DNA of 64,000 bases from NCBI GenBank assembly GCA_031549885.1, contig JAVBPD010000037.1:10983-74982 (forward strand), written 5' to 3'. The position numbers were made by a program, and so were the translations under genes. The notes under the pieces are model-generated. The model saw only the letters and a program-made list of their open reading frames with translations. It made no database searches and had not been told where the DNA came from. This document shows, one piece after another, positions 24,760-33,903 of this stretch. This DNA comes from WQUF01 sp031549885 (lineage in GTDB: Bacteria > Bacillota > Clostridia > Clostridiales > Clostridiaceae). The number at the start of each line of letters is the position of its first letter. Position 1 is the first letter of the stretch.

Positions 24760-25683
24760 TTACCTTTCCAGCCTTATTCTTGGATCAATAATTCCATAAA
24801 CCACATCTACTATAAAATTCATTGCTATAACAAAAATTGAGTAAAATATAGTAACTCCTAAAATTAAAGTATAATCTCTGTTTGTTATAGATGTTACAAA
24901 TTCTCTGCCAAGTCCAGGAATGGCAAAAGCTTTTTCTATGACAAAGCTTCCTGTTAATATACCTGCAACTAAAGGGCCAGTATATGTAACAATTGGGATA
25001 ATTGCATTTTTTAAAGCATGCTTAAAAATAACGCCAGCATAGCTTTCTCCCTTTGCCCTTGCAGTTTTTATATAATCCTCTGTTAAAACATCAAGGAGCC
25101 TGCTTCTCATAAGTCTAGATACAAATGCTAAGGAATATCCAGACAGAGCAATGCAAGGCATTAAATAGTGGTTAAAACTGGTTAGGCCTGTGGAAGGTAG
25201 GATTCTTAATGTGGTGGAAAAAAAGTAAATTAAAAATGCACACATTACAAAACTTGGAACAGTAACTCCAATGGTGGCAAGTACCATAAAGAACCTATCA
25301 AAAAACTTATTTTGGTTTAAAGCAGATAAAATACCTATATTTATGCCAGCAATTAATATGATTATAATAGTTACAATGCCAAGTTTAGCCGAAACTGGAA
25401 ATGATTTTTCTATAATGCTGTTAACTGTTCTACCAGAAGACACCATTGAAGGGCCTAAGTCGCCTTTTAGTAGATTGCCTAAATATATTGTATATTGCTG
25501 AATTAACGGTTTATTAAGTCCAAATTTTGCTTCTAAATTTTTTTTGAGATTTTCATTAAAGACTTTATCACCGTCAAAAGGGCCTCCAGGTAAAAGTCTC
25601 ATCAAGAAGAAAACCACTGTTATAACAATGAATATTGTAAGTAAGCTATATATTAACCTATTTAAAATATATTTTGGCATCAT
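24760..25683 (-). CDS. oppB: Oligopeptide ABC transporter permease OppB
   Basis: First gene of the second peptide importer, 307 residues with about six membrane helices. The start MPKYILNRLIYSLLTIFIVI and the segment FFLMRLLPGGPFDGDK are typical of OppB, and the EAA loop is DYIKTARAKGESYAGVIFKH. AGAGGGAAT precedes a double ATG (25683 or 25680). The operon order oppB-C-D-F-A is the classical one. This importer is only distantly similar to the one at 1.2-7.9 kb, so it is not a recent duplication. Confidence 0.94.
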   Translation of the reverse strand: MMPKYILNRLIYSLLTIFIVITVVFFLMRLLPGGPFDGDKVFNENLKKNLEAKFGLNKPLIQQYTIYLGNLLKGDLGPSMVSSGRTVNSIIEKSFPVSAKLGIVTIIIILIAGINIGILSALNQNKFFDRFFMVLATIGVTVPSFVMCAFLIYFFSTTLRILPSTGLTSFNHYLMPCIALSGYSLAFVSRLMRSRLLDVLTEDYIKTARAKGESYAGVIFKHALKNAIIPIVTYTGPLVAGILTGSFVIEKAFAIPGLGREFVTSITNRDYTLILGVTIFYSIFVIAMNFIVDVVYGIIDPRIRLER

Positions 25684-25749
25684 ATTCCCTCTTTCTTATA
25701 AGAAAATATTAAAGTAGATTAATTATAGCATTATATTTTAAGTAAAAAA

Positions 25750-25775
25750 ATAGATGAAGTAAAAACTTCATCTAT
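25750..25775 (-). terminator. Terminator of ytaF (minus strand)
   Basis: An 11-bp perfect stem (ATAGATGAAGT) with an AAAA loop; on the minus strand it is followed by seven T. It includes the ytaF stop codon. Confidence 0.85.
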
Positions 25776-26374
25776 AAATTAAATATTTCATATATTCCAA
25801 TTAAAATAATAAGTATTCCAGAGATAAGAGAGGAATATTTTCCAAAAATTTTTGACAAATAATTTTTCCCAATTGAAATACCTAAAAAGAAAAACAATAT
25901 TGTAATTATAAAAGTTAAAACACAAAGTTCGACTATTTTTAATCCTATAACGCTTGCTCCAATTCCAACACCTATATTGTTTACAGTTAGAACAAAAGAG
26001 AGGGTTAAACATTCTTTTAAATTTAAATCTCCAGAATGGTCTTTATCAGCAATGGATGGATCTATTAAAATTTCTTTTATCTTATCATCTTTTATCATAT
26101 CTTTATTGTTTTCTACAAAAAAATCTTTGACAAACCATATGCCAATTAGTATTAATGTTATAGATCCAATACAATTTAAGTATGATTTATCTAATAAATC
26201 TCTTAAAACAATGCCAACTGACATGGATATAAAAGTACCAAAAGTGCTGACAAATGCAATTATAAAGTATAAATGTTTCTTAATTTTTATATTTTTTATG
26301 CCATAAGCTACTGCTACGCCTAAAGTATCTAGATTTGCAGCTGTTGCAAATAATAAAGTTATAAATATATTCAT
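25772..26374 (-). CDS. ytaF: Sporulation membrane protein YtaF (MntP-like)
   Basis: A 200-residue protein with six membrane helices. It has two homologous halves, each beginning with a segment like LFATAANLDTLGVAVAYG and LSFVLTVNNIGVGIGA, as in MntP manganese exporters. Between them lies an acidic loop with DPSIADKDHSGDLNLKECL, an EF-hand-like DxDxSG segment characteristic of YtaF. YtaF was named for a sporulation link in Bacillus; its transport substrate is not established. Single-gene transcription unit, upstream of and co-oriented with the opp operon but separated by a terminator. Confidence 0.85.
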   Translation of the reverse strand: MNIFITLLFATAANLDTLGVAVAYGIKNIKIKKHLYFIIAFVSTFGTFISMSVGIVLRDLLDKSYLNCIGSITLILIGIWFVKDFFVENNKDMIKDDKIKEILIDPSIADKDHSGDLNLKECLTLSFVLTVNNIGVGIGASVIGLKIVELCVLTFIITILFFFLGISIGKNYLSKIFGKYSSLISGILIILIGIYEIFNL

Positions 26375-26539
26375 TTTTTATTCCTAGTTCATTATTCTTA
26401 ATTAATATATTCATATTTAAAGTTTAGTTACCAAAATACTATGACTTTTTTTAAAGAAAGTTTATAATGTAATTAGGATTAAATTATAATAAAGTGAAGA
26501 AAAATACTTATAAAATTATTGATTTGAAAGGTGATATTT

Positions 26540-26881
26540 ATGCCAATTAAAAACCCATTTGGAGAGCAGCAAGATAGCCCTGAAAAAGTTTTAGATAATA
26601 CAGGATCCATTACAGAAGAGAATTTTTTGCTCTATAGATTAAAAAGGTTAATAAGAGAAGGAAAGATAAATGAAGGTGAAAATTTATTATTTATGGAAAT
26701 AGAAGATTTTCCAACTATAGGAAATTTAAAGGTTGCTCTAAGTTTTTATGATATCTTAAAAAAAATAGACGATGAAATTTTAGAAAAATCTAATTTTTCA
26801 AGGGATGAGATAGAAGATGGTATAGATCAACTAAAGAGCATATATAAAATGGATAATATTGAAGATTTGGTAAAAGAATAA
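26540..26881 (+). CDS. DUF6483 family protein
   Basis: I chose ATG 26540 with AAGGTGAT upstream (113 residues); the in-frame ATG at 26531 overlaps that site. The core FLLYRLKRLIREGKINEGENLLF through the SFYDILKKIDDE segment is helical and resembles clostridial DUF6483 proteins, possibly a small helical-repeat domain. The N-terminus (NPFGEQQDSPEK) looks disordered. Cytosolic, function unknown. Confidence 0.7.
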   Translation: MPIKNPFGEQQDSPEKVLDNTGSITEENFLLYRLKRLIREGKINEGENLLFMEIEDFPTIGNLKVALSFYDILKKIDDEILEKSNFSRDEIEDGIDQLKSIYKMDNIEDLVKE

Positions 26882-26886
26882 AAATT

Positions 26887-26935
26887 AAGTATCACATTAA
26901 TAAATAAAATTTTTTTGTTTATTAACGTGATACTT
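26887..26935. terminator. Bidirectional terminator between DUF6483 and KimA-like genes
   Basis: Two 18-base arms (26887-26904 and 26918-26935) pair with one mismatch, which on the minus strand becomes a G-U pair. T-runs flank both sides. Confidence 0.8.
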
Positions 26936-26942
26936 TTTAAAA

Positions 26943-28790
26943 TTATTTTTTATCTAACACATAGGGCACAATTACAGTAGCAATATGTCTATCACGTAGA
27001 AGTTTTTGCCTTATTGCGTATCCAGTTTGATTATGATAAATATTAGTCCAACCTTCGCTGAGAATAAATTGAGGCATAACAACTGTTATCATATCACCAG
27101 GCTTTGAATCGTGTTCTTCAGATTTTATATATTTAGATAAAGGGTCAATTATTTCTCTGTATGGAGAATATTTTACAACTAAAGGTATAGGTATTTTACA
27201 CTGATTCCATTTTTCTTTGATAATTTTTTCATCCTCTATATCAGTTGATATATTGAAAGCAACTATATTTTTATCTTCGCTAAGTTGCCTTGCATAGTTT
27301 ATGGCTTTTAATGATGCTTTGTTAAGAGAGCTTACAATAACTATAGTGTGCTTAACTACATAAATTAATTTAGTTTCTTTTGGCACTTCATTAGGGTCAA
27401 GCTTAAGTTGTCGTGCTACATCGTTATAATGTTTTTTAGTAATTTTCATAACATAAATTATTATTGGCATTAATAAAAGAGCAATCCACGCACCTTCTGT
27501 AAACTTACTATAAGTTATACTTAATACAGTTATTAATGTAACAATAGAACCAATCCCATTTATAATAGCTTTGTGTATTCGCCCTTTTTCTTTGCTTCTT
27601 ATCCATTTAAAAAACATCCCAACTTGAGATAAGGTAAATGATATAAAAACGCCAATGGCATAAAGAGGAATAAGGCTATGAGGTTGGCCATTATAAATAA
27701 TAACAAGAATACCAGCTGCAATGCTTAAAGCCATTATCCCATTTGAATACCCTAATCTAATACCTCTTAAGCTAAATTGCCTAGGGGCATATCCATCTTT
27801 TGCAACTAATGATAAAAGCATAGGTAAACCAGCATATGAAGTATTAGCAGCCATGATAAGTATTATAGCAGTTGTAACTTGTATTGCGTAATACATAAAG
27901 CTATTGCCAAATACTTGTGTAGCAATTTGAGATAGCACAGTTGTGTTATAGTTAGGTACTGCATGATACAAAGTAGCTAAAAAAGCAGTTCCACCAAAAA
28001 TAAGGCATACAAAAAAAGCCAATAAATTAAGTACATGTTTAGCAGTTTTTTGTGAAGGATCTGTAAAATTAGGAATTGCGTTGCTTACTGCTTCTACGCC
28101 AGTAAGCCCAGAGCATCCAGCAGCAAATGCTCTAACTAATAAAAATAATGTTATATCTCCTACAGCTTGTGGAACTTGTATAATAGCTTTTGGTTCATAT
28201 TTAAACACATATACCTTTATAAGACCAGTTATAATCATAATAATCATAGAGACTATGAAAAGGTAAGTGGGAAGGGCAAATATTCTTGCTGATTCTTTTA
28301 CGCCTCTTAAATTTCCTATAGTCATAAGTACTATAAAAAATATAGTTATAATAACATTGTATGGTAAAAGAGAAGGTATAGCTGATGTAATAGCAGCTGT
28401 GCCTGCAGATGTACTAACTGCTACAGTCAATATATATCCAATAAGTAAAGATGAACAAGCTAAAAGCCCTGGAAGCTCACCTAGATTTTCGCTTGCTACT
28501 GTATAAGAACCTCCGCCATGTGGATAGTTGTCAATGGTTTGACGATAGGAGATAACTAAAATTAATAGTAAGAGTACAATGGCCACCACTGTAAAAAACA
28601 TGTATTTATAGGCGAGTAAACCAACAACGATTACTAAAACCCACAGTATTTCTTCACATGCATAAGCAACTGATGATATAGCATCGCTTGCCATAATTGG
28701 AAGTCCCCAAAAAACATTTAGCTTCTCACCATGAAGTTCTTCATTTTTCATTGGAGGACCAATGATAAATTCTTTAATTTTTTCTAACAA
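26943..28790 (-). CDS. APC-family permease, KimA-like (potassium or amino acid transporter)
   Basis: A 615-residue protein from TTG 28790; the ribosome-binding site is weak (GGATGTG), but the resulting N-terminus, with IKEFIIGPPMKNEELHGEKL, aligns with the start of Bacillus KimA. It has about twelve membrane helices with the segments SSVAYACEEIL and DNYPHGGGSYTVASENLG, followed by a cytosolic domain of about 150 residues. KimA imports K+ with protons; other members carry amino acids. I looked upstream for the c-di-AMP (ydaO) riboswitch that controls kimA in Bacillus and did not see it. The length (KimA is 607 residues) also fits. Confidence 0.8.
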   Translation of the reverse strand: MLEKIKEFIIGPPMKNEELHGEKLNVFWGLPIMASDAISSVAYACEEILWVLVIVVGLLAYKYMFFTVVAIVLLLLILVISYRQTIDNYPHGGGSYTVASENLGELPGLLACSSLLIGYILTVAVSTSAGTAAITSAIPSLLPYNVIITIFFIVLMTIGNLRGVKESARIFALPTYLFIVSMIIMIITGLIKVYVFKYEPKAIIQVPQAVGDITLFLLVRAFAAGCSGLTGVEAVSNAIPNFTDPSQKTAKHVLNLLAFFVCLIFGGTAFLATLYHAVPNYNTTVLSQIATQVFGNSFMYYAIQVTTAIILIMAANTSYAGLPMLLSLVAKDGYAPRQFSLRGIRLGYSNGIMALSIAAGILVIIYNGQPHSLIPLYAIGVFISFTLSQVGMFFKWIRSKEKGRIHKAIINGIGSIVTLITVLSITYSKFTEGAWIALLLMPIIIYVMKITKKHYNDVARQLKLDPNEVPKETKLIYVVKHTIVIVSSLNKASLKAINYARQLSEDKNIVAFNISTDIEDEKIIKEKWNQCKIPIPLVVKYSPYREIIDPLSKYIKSEEHDSKPGDMITVVMPQFILSEGWTNIYHNQTGYAIRQKLLRDRHIATVIVPYVLDKK

Positions 28791-29038
28791 TTTTCACACA
28801 TCCAATTCAGATTATTTGAAATGGCATAATTATAATGCTTTATTTATTAATTGTAAACATTCAAATTGAGTATTATAAGCACATATTATGCATTTGTTTA
28901 TGGCTTAGAATTGCTTTCCTTTTTATAACGCATTGGATTTTAACTTTTCAATAATTTAAAACTATTAAGTATATTATTCCACAAATGAAAAATAATATTT
29001 TTAAGTAATTTGAAAAAAATGGAAAAAGGATGATGATT

Positions 29039-29941
29039 ATGAAAAAGATTAAATTTATTTTATTTATAGTTATCTGTATGATGACTATAAGTGCATCTGT
29101 TATTTCTAAAGAAATAACAGATGAAATGCCTGATATTAGTGCAAAAGGTTATGTTTTAATGGATGCAAACACTAGAAGAATTTTAGTCTCAAAAAACGAA
29201 GATTCTAAATATTTTCCGGCATCAACAACAAAAATACTTACAGCGATTATAGTGCTAGAGAATGTAAAAGACTTAAAGACTAAAATTACAATAGGAAAAG
29301 ATCCTACATTAGTTGAACCATCTTCAATTAATTTAGCCCAAGGTGAAATAATAGACATTGAATCGCTTCTTTATGCAACATTATTGCAATCTGCAAATGA
29401 TGCAGCAGAAGCTTTAGGAGAATATGTAGGTGGAAGCAAGGAAGGATTTTCTAAGCTTATGAATGAAAAAGCAATAGATATCGGATGCAAGAAATCAAAT
29501 TTTGTTAATGCTAGTGGACTTCATGATGAAAATCATTACACCACTCCAAAGGATTTAGCGAATATTTTAAGCTATGTTGTGAAAAATCAAGAGTTTTTAA
29601 AAATTTCTAAAACTAAAAGTTACATAATAGAAAATACTAACCTTCACAATGAAAGGAAGCTTCAAAATCAAATAGAGTATGATAATTCAAATGATGATAA
29701 AACTTATTATGATAAAGCTATTTGTGGTAAAACAGGATATACAGATGAAGCATCTTACACATATGCTGGTGCATCAAAACTAGAAGATAAAATTCTTGTA
29801 GTATCTTTTTTAAGCGATGAAAAGAATAATTTTCATAAATATAAAAAACCTATTTTTGAATATGGATTTAAAATTTTAAAAAATGAGGCTGTTGCAAAAT
29901 TGACTTATTTTTTAAATTCCACAACAGCACCATTTTATTGA
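29039..29941 (+). CDS. D-alanyl-D-alanine carboxypeptidase (DacF/PBP5-like), short form
   Basis: Start chosen at ATG 29039 (AAAGGA 8 bases upstream; two earlier in-frame ATGs overlap it). The 300-residue protein has an uncleaved or cleavable signal peptide (residues 4-23) and all three active-site motifs of the S11 family: Ser62-Thr-Thr-Lys65, Ser118-Ala-Asn120 and Lys231-Thr-Gly. It would trim the terminal D-Ala of peptidoglycan stem peptides outside the membrane. Most family members are about 380-400 residues with a beta-rich domain and amphipathic anchor; both are absent. Its 3' end overlaps the convergent lipoprotein gene by 7 bases. Confidence 0.88.
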   Translation: MKKIKFILFIVICMMTISASVISKEITDEMPDISAKGYVLMDANTRRILVSKNEDSKYFPASTTKILTAIIVLENVKDLKTKITIGKDPTLVEPSSINLAQGEIIDIESLLYATLLQSANDAAEALGEYVGGSKEGFSKLMNEKAIDIGCKKSNFVNASGLHDENHYTTPKDLANILSYVVKNQEFLKISKTKSYIIENTNLHNERKLQNQIEYDNSNDDKTYYDKAICGKTGYTDEASYTYAGASKLEDKILVVSFLSDEKNNFHKYKKPIFEYGFKILKNEAVAKLTYFLNSTTAPFY

Positions 29942-31221
29942 TTAAGCGCTTTAGAATCATCTAATAGTTTTTGGGCGTCAATTTCATCTTTTAGAAATTT
30001 ATAAATATTATCATTAATTGCATTAAATGCTTCTTTTGAAAGATATGAATCTGTGGAATCGCTTTGTGACCTAGCTTTTTCTAAGAATTCATATCCGATT
30101 TTTGATTCTAGACTTTTTGATTCGTTGCCTATTTTTATCATAGGAACTCCACCTGCTTTTGCAAACTTTGCCATTATCTCAGGGCTAGTCATATATTTAA
30201 TAAATTTTAAGGATTCACCGCCGTTTTCGTCATTTTTTTCGGCATTCATATACCAGCCCGATCCGCATCCAGCAACTATGTCCTTAGAATCTCCTTTTCC
30301 ATCTGGAACAACTGGAAGATAAATTATCTCATATTTATCTTTCTCTAAGGATCCTGCAGCCCAAGATCCGTTTATGAACATAGCTGCTTTTTCTGATATA
30401 AATAATGATTTAGCCTCATCATCTGTTAAATTTTCAGCATCTTCAGGAAAAGCTTTTCTATCATATAGAATTTTAATTGCGTTTAAAGCCGTTATCCATG
30501 AAGGGTTGTATGCATTTTCTTTAAGATGTGAGGAAGGACCTCCAGCTGATAATGTTGTTACTTCCCATAGATATCTTGGATCCTTTAACGATTGAGCCAT
30601 TGGAATTATGCCTTTTTCATTGAAAGTATCACAAGTTTTCATAAGCTCATCCCATGTAGTAGGTATTTTTATTTCATTTTTATCAAATAAATTTTTATTT
30701 ATGAATACTCCCTCATAATAACCTATATAAGGAAGGGCATATAGTTTTCCATTAAATTTAGAATTTTCTATAGGCACAGTTAAGAAGTTTAAGCTCCACT
30801 CAGGGTCATTTTTAATTTCATCGTCCCATGCAATTACTTTTCCTGACTCAACAAGTTGCTTTGCGTCTATTCCATTAAAATAAAATGTTATGTCTGGTAC
30901 TATTTCGGATTGAAGATCTGCAGTTATCCTTGTTCTAATGACATCATTTGGACTTGGAGTTGCATCGTTATCAATTATTATGTTTGGATTTTTATCCATA
31001 TAATCCTTTATTACTTGTTCCCAAACTTTTGCCCATGTATCTTCGCCAGTAAAATAAGTAACTGCCTGTATTGTTATTTTTTTTGAAGAATTAGATAATA
31101 ATGCCATTGCATTTTCATTACTTGAGTAAGATGCATTATTATCATTGCAATTTGTAAATGATAAAAGCATAATAAGCATTGCACAGAATGCAAAAGTCTC
31201 TTTAAAGAAGTTTTTCTTCAA
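29935..31221 (-). CDS. Orphan extracellular solute-binding lipoprotein (sugar type, family 1)
   Basis: A 428-residue protein from TTG 31221 with AAGGAGGAG upstream. The signal peptide ends at SFTNC; asparagine just before the cysteine is less common than G, A or S, but lipid attachment is still likely. The mature part has features of MalE-like proteins: PNDVIRTRITADLQSEIVPD, WDELMKTCDTFNEKGIIPMA and AAMFINGSWAAGSL. No permease or ATPase genes are adjacent. Instead it is divergent from the YesM/YesN pair with 131 bases between the starts, suggesting that it is a ligand-binding accessory of that sensor. Confidence 0.88.
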   Translation of the reverse strand: MKKNFFKETFAFCAMLIMLLSFTNCNDNNASYSSNENAMALLSNSSKKITIQAVTYFTGEDTWAKVWEQVIKDYMDKNPNIIIDNDATPSPNDVIRTRITADLQSEIVPDITFYFNGIDAKQLVESGKVIAWDDEIKNDPEWSLNFLTVPIENSKFNGKLYALPYIGYYEGVFINKNLFDKNEIKIPTTWDELMKTCDTFNEKGIIPMAQSLKDPRYLWEVTTLSAGGPSSHLKENAYNPSWITALNAIKILYDRKAFPEDAENLTDDEAKSLFISEKAAMFINGSWAAGSLEKDKYEIIYLPVVPDGKGDSKDIVAGCGSGWYMNAEKNDENGGESLKFIKYMTSPEIMAKFAKAGGVPMIKIGNESKSLESKIGYEFLEKARSQSDSTDSYLSKEAFNAINDNIYKFLKDEIDAQKLLDDSKALNQ

Positions 31222-31273
31222 TTTAACTCCTCCTTGATTAAAAATAATAATAAATTGATATTATCAAATAGCA

Positions 31274-31304
31274 ATCATATATGATATAATTCTTTAAGAA
31301 TTAT
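31274..31304. promoter_or_regulatory. Nested palindromes in the divergent SBP / YesM promoter region
   Basis: A 12-bp palindrome (ATCATATATGAT, 31274-31285) is followed directly by a 19-bp palindrome at 31286-31304 (ATAATTCTT-T-AAGAATTAT). They lie midway between the divergent starts and are the best operator candidates for the YesN-type regulator, although AraC-family sites are more often direct repeats. Confidence 0.45.
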
Positions 31305-31352
31305 GATTTTAATTATATACCATTTGCTGATTAGGTAATATGAGGTATAAAA

Positions 31353-33125
31353 ATGAAATTTAGGTTTAATAATATATCGATTAAAAAGAAATTATTTATT
31401 TATTTATTTGTTTTAATCATATACCCTGTTGCAATACTCCTAACCTTTGGATATATGAGCTTTTATAAAATGCTAATTGAAAGAAACATTGACAAAATGA
31501 CAAATGATTCATGGATTTTATCTAGCTCTATGAATGATAAATTAGAGGGACTATATAAATATTCAACTACAATTTTATATGATAATACTATTTTTACAGA
31601 TGGAAGTAAAGCTTTAAAAGATAACACTGCTATGTACACATCTTCTTTTAAAGAAAATACTGATAAGTATATGTCTGGAATTGTATATTCAAATGAAAAT
31701 ATTAATGGTATGAAATTAATTTATTTTAGTGCAGATGGTTCATCTAACTATTTTTTAACTTGTAAAAATTCGCTCATAAATAACCTTCTTATGAATACAA
31801 GCGATATAGAAGAGCTTGCTGAATATTACAATGGAAAATCAGCATGGAAAGTAAAAGATGGCAATATATACATAACAAAATTGATTAAGAATCAATTTGA
31901 TTTTAATGAAAAATCTGCAATACTTATATTTATTTTAAATAAAGATAAGCTCTTTAATGATTTAAATAAATATACAATATTTGGTGATGAAAATATAAAA
32001 ATAGTTACTAAGGAAGGGTATGAGCTTTTTAAAAGGGAACAATTTAAAGAAGATAATATGGAGATTGTAGACATTGAATCAAATATCAATTCTGTAGAAA
32101 ATATTAATTATTATTCAGTAAACAATGCTGTTTACAAATTGAATAAAAAGCTTGAAAGCACAGGATGGAACTTTGAAGTATCTATTTCTTCCAAAGAAGT
32201 TTTTAAAAATATTTCTGATATATGGAGAATTATAGCTTTCATGTGCTTATTAACTATTCCTATAGGTATTTTAATATTAGAGTTAACTAATTACGATATG
32301 ATACGTCCCTTAAACTTAATTATAAACTCTATGAAAAAGGTTAAAAAAGGAGAGTTTGATACTAAAATTGAAGTTAAAAGAGGGGACGAAATAGGGTATT
32401 TATATGAATCATTTAATGAAATGAGCACAGAAATAAATAGGTTAATAAATGATGTTTATGAAGTTGAGATTTCAAAAAAAGAATCAGAAATAAAATCCCT
32501 TGAATCACAGATGAACCCTCATTTTATAAATAATACATTAGAGATAATTAATTGGACAGCTCTTATGAATGGTGTTGATGAAATTAGCACTATGGTTAAG
32601 GCACTATCTTCTATTATGGAAGATAGTATAAATAGAACAGGAGAAAATTTTGTACCTATTAATAAAGAGCTTGAATATATACAAAACTTCATAACCATTA
32701 TGAAGTTAAGATATGGTGAGAGAATAAGATTTATAACAGATGTAGATGATACATGTAAAGAATATAAAATACCTAAATTTATACTTCAACCTCTTTTAGA
32801 AAATGCGGTTTATCATGGGGTAGAAAATAAAATAGATGGAGGAGAAATAAAACTCTCTATTAAGCTATTAAATGACTCATTATTTATTTCTGTAGCTGAT
32901 GATGGTGAAGGAATAAGTAAGCATAAGCTTGAAAATTTAAAGGAAAGCTTTAAGAAGAACATAAAAATTCAAGAAAATAATAGAACGTCTATTGGGCTTT
33001 TTAATGTGAACAAAAGAATAAAGTTATTATATGGCATAAATTATGGTCTTAATATAGAAAGTACCATTCAAAGTGGAACTATAATTACAATATCGCTTCC
33101 AATAAATAGAAAAGAGGTGACATGA
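31353..33125 (+). CDS. Sensor histidine kinase, YesM-like
   Basis: A 590-residue membrane kinase. Helices near residues 12-35 and 285-310 flank an extracellular sensor domain of about 250 residues. A HAMP domain follows (about 310-365), then the His_kinase segment with QMNPHFINNTLEIINW, whose histidine is the phosphoacceptor, and a GHKL ATPase domain with LQPLLENAVYHGVE, DDGEGIS and SIGLFNVNKRI. Such kinases sense carbohydrates in clostridia and bacilli. The stop codon is one base from the start of its response regulator. Confidence 0.93.
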   Translation: MKFRFNNISIKKKLFIYLFVLIIYPVAILLTFGYMSFYKMLIERNIDKMTNDSWILSSSMNDKLEGLYKYSTTILYDNTIFTDGSKALKDNTAMYTSSFKENTDKYMSGIVYSNENINGMKLIYFSADGSSNYFLTCKNSLINNLLMNTSDIEELAEYYNGKSAWKVKDGNIYITKLIKNQFDFNEKSAILIFILNKDKLFNDLNKYTIFGDENIKIVTKEGYELFKREQFKEDNMEIVDIESNINSVENINYYSVNNAVYKLNKKLESTGWNFEVSISSKEVFKNISDIWRIIAFMCLLTIPIGILILELTNYDMIRPLNLIINSMKKVKKGEFDTKIEVKRGDEIGYLYESFNEMSTEINRLINDVYEVEISKKESEIKSLESQMNPHFINNTLEIINWTALMNGVDEISTMVKALSSIMEDSINRTGENFVPINKELEYIQNFITIMKLRYGERIRFITDVDDTCKEYKIPKFILQPLLENAVYHGVENKIDGGEIKLSIKLLNDSLFISVADDGEGISKHKLENLKESFKKNIKIQENNRTSIGLFNVNKRIKLLYGINYGLNIESTIQSGTIITISLPINRKEVT

Positions 33126-33126
33126 A

Positions 33127-33885
33127 GTGTATAGAGCTCTTATTATTGATGATGAGGACATAATAAGGCAAGGACTAAAAAAAATAATTCCATGGAATTC
33201 TTTAAATTGTGAGATAATTGGAGAAGCTAAAAATGGAACAGAGGGGCTTGAATTAATTAGGAAGCTTAAACCAGATATTGTTATTACAGACATTAGAATG
33301 CCTGGCTCAGATGGTCTTGAAATGATTTCAAGAATAAAAGGGGAAAGTAAAAATTCTAAAATTATAATATTAACTGGCTATAGGGATTTTGACTATGCAC
33401 AAAGAGCCATAAGGTTTGGCGTATTTAGATATCTTTTAAAACCATCAGATAAGAATGAAATAATAAAAAGTCTTCAAGATGCTATAAGTGAAATTGATAA
33501 TGATAAAAGATATTTTTTAAAAGAAGAAAATAATCATGAAAGAATAAATGTTCAAAATTCTAATAAAAGCTCTTATATAGCCAAAAAGGCTATTGAATAT
33601 ATATTTAAACATTACAGCGATGTAGATATTAGTTTAACAAAAGTTGCAAAAGAAGTATTTGTTTCTACTTGGCATTTAAGCCGTGTCTTAAAGCAGGAAA
33701 CAGAAAAGAATTTTAATGATATATTAAATGAAATAAGAATAGATGAAGCAAAAAAAATATTGAAAAATGACATATTAAAAATATATGAGGTAGCAGAAGT
33801 GTGTGGTTTTTCAGATACTACTTATTTTAATAAATTATTTAAAAAAATGTGTGGTTGTACTCCACTAGAATATAAAAATAGATGA
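33127..33885 (+). CDS. AraC-type response regulator, YesN-like
   Basis: A 252-residue protein from GTG 33127 with AGAGGTGA upstream. The receiver has Asp8-Asp9, phosphoacceptor Asp55 in ITDIRMP and the LKPS lysine. The C-terminal AraC domain contains two helix-turn-helix motifs: SLTKVAKEVFVSTWHLSRVL and YEVAEVCGFSDTTYFNKLFK. The linker is short (about 30 residues); typical YesN proteins are longer, 350-530 residues. It probably regulates the divergent binding lipoprotein and unlinked sugar genes. Confidence 0.93.
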   Translation: MYRALIIDDEDIIRQGLKKIIPWNSLNCEIIGEAKNGTEGLELIRKLKPDIVITDIRMPGSDGLEMISRIKGESKNSKIIILTGYRDFDYAQRAIRFGVFRYLLKPSDKNEIIKSLQDAISEIDNDKRYFLKEENNHERINVQNSNKSSYIAKKAIEYIFKHYSDVDISLTKVAKEVFVSTWHLSRVLKQETEKNFNDILNEIRIDEAKKILKNDILKIYEVAEVCGFSDTTYFNKLFKKMCGCTPLEYKNR

Positions 33886-33903
33886 TAAAAAGGAGCAGCA
33901 TGT

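Noticed and set aside
1198..25683. The two peptide importers as a recent duplication
   Set aside because: Gene order, intergenic lengths and protein sequences differ widely; they are separate ancient subfamilies.
25788..26012. Minus-strand open frame of 74 codons inside ytaF
   Set aside because: It is a frame-shifted shadow of ytaF; the ytaF frame has clear membrane-protein periodicity and family motifs.
28791..29029. c-di-AMP (ydaO) riboswitch upstream of the KimA-like gene
   Set aside because: I looked for the conserved riboswitch cores on the minus strand and found only AT-rich sequence.
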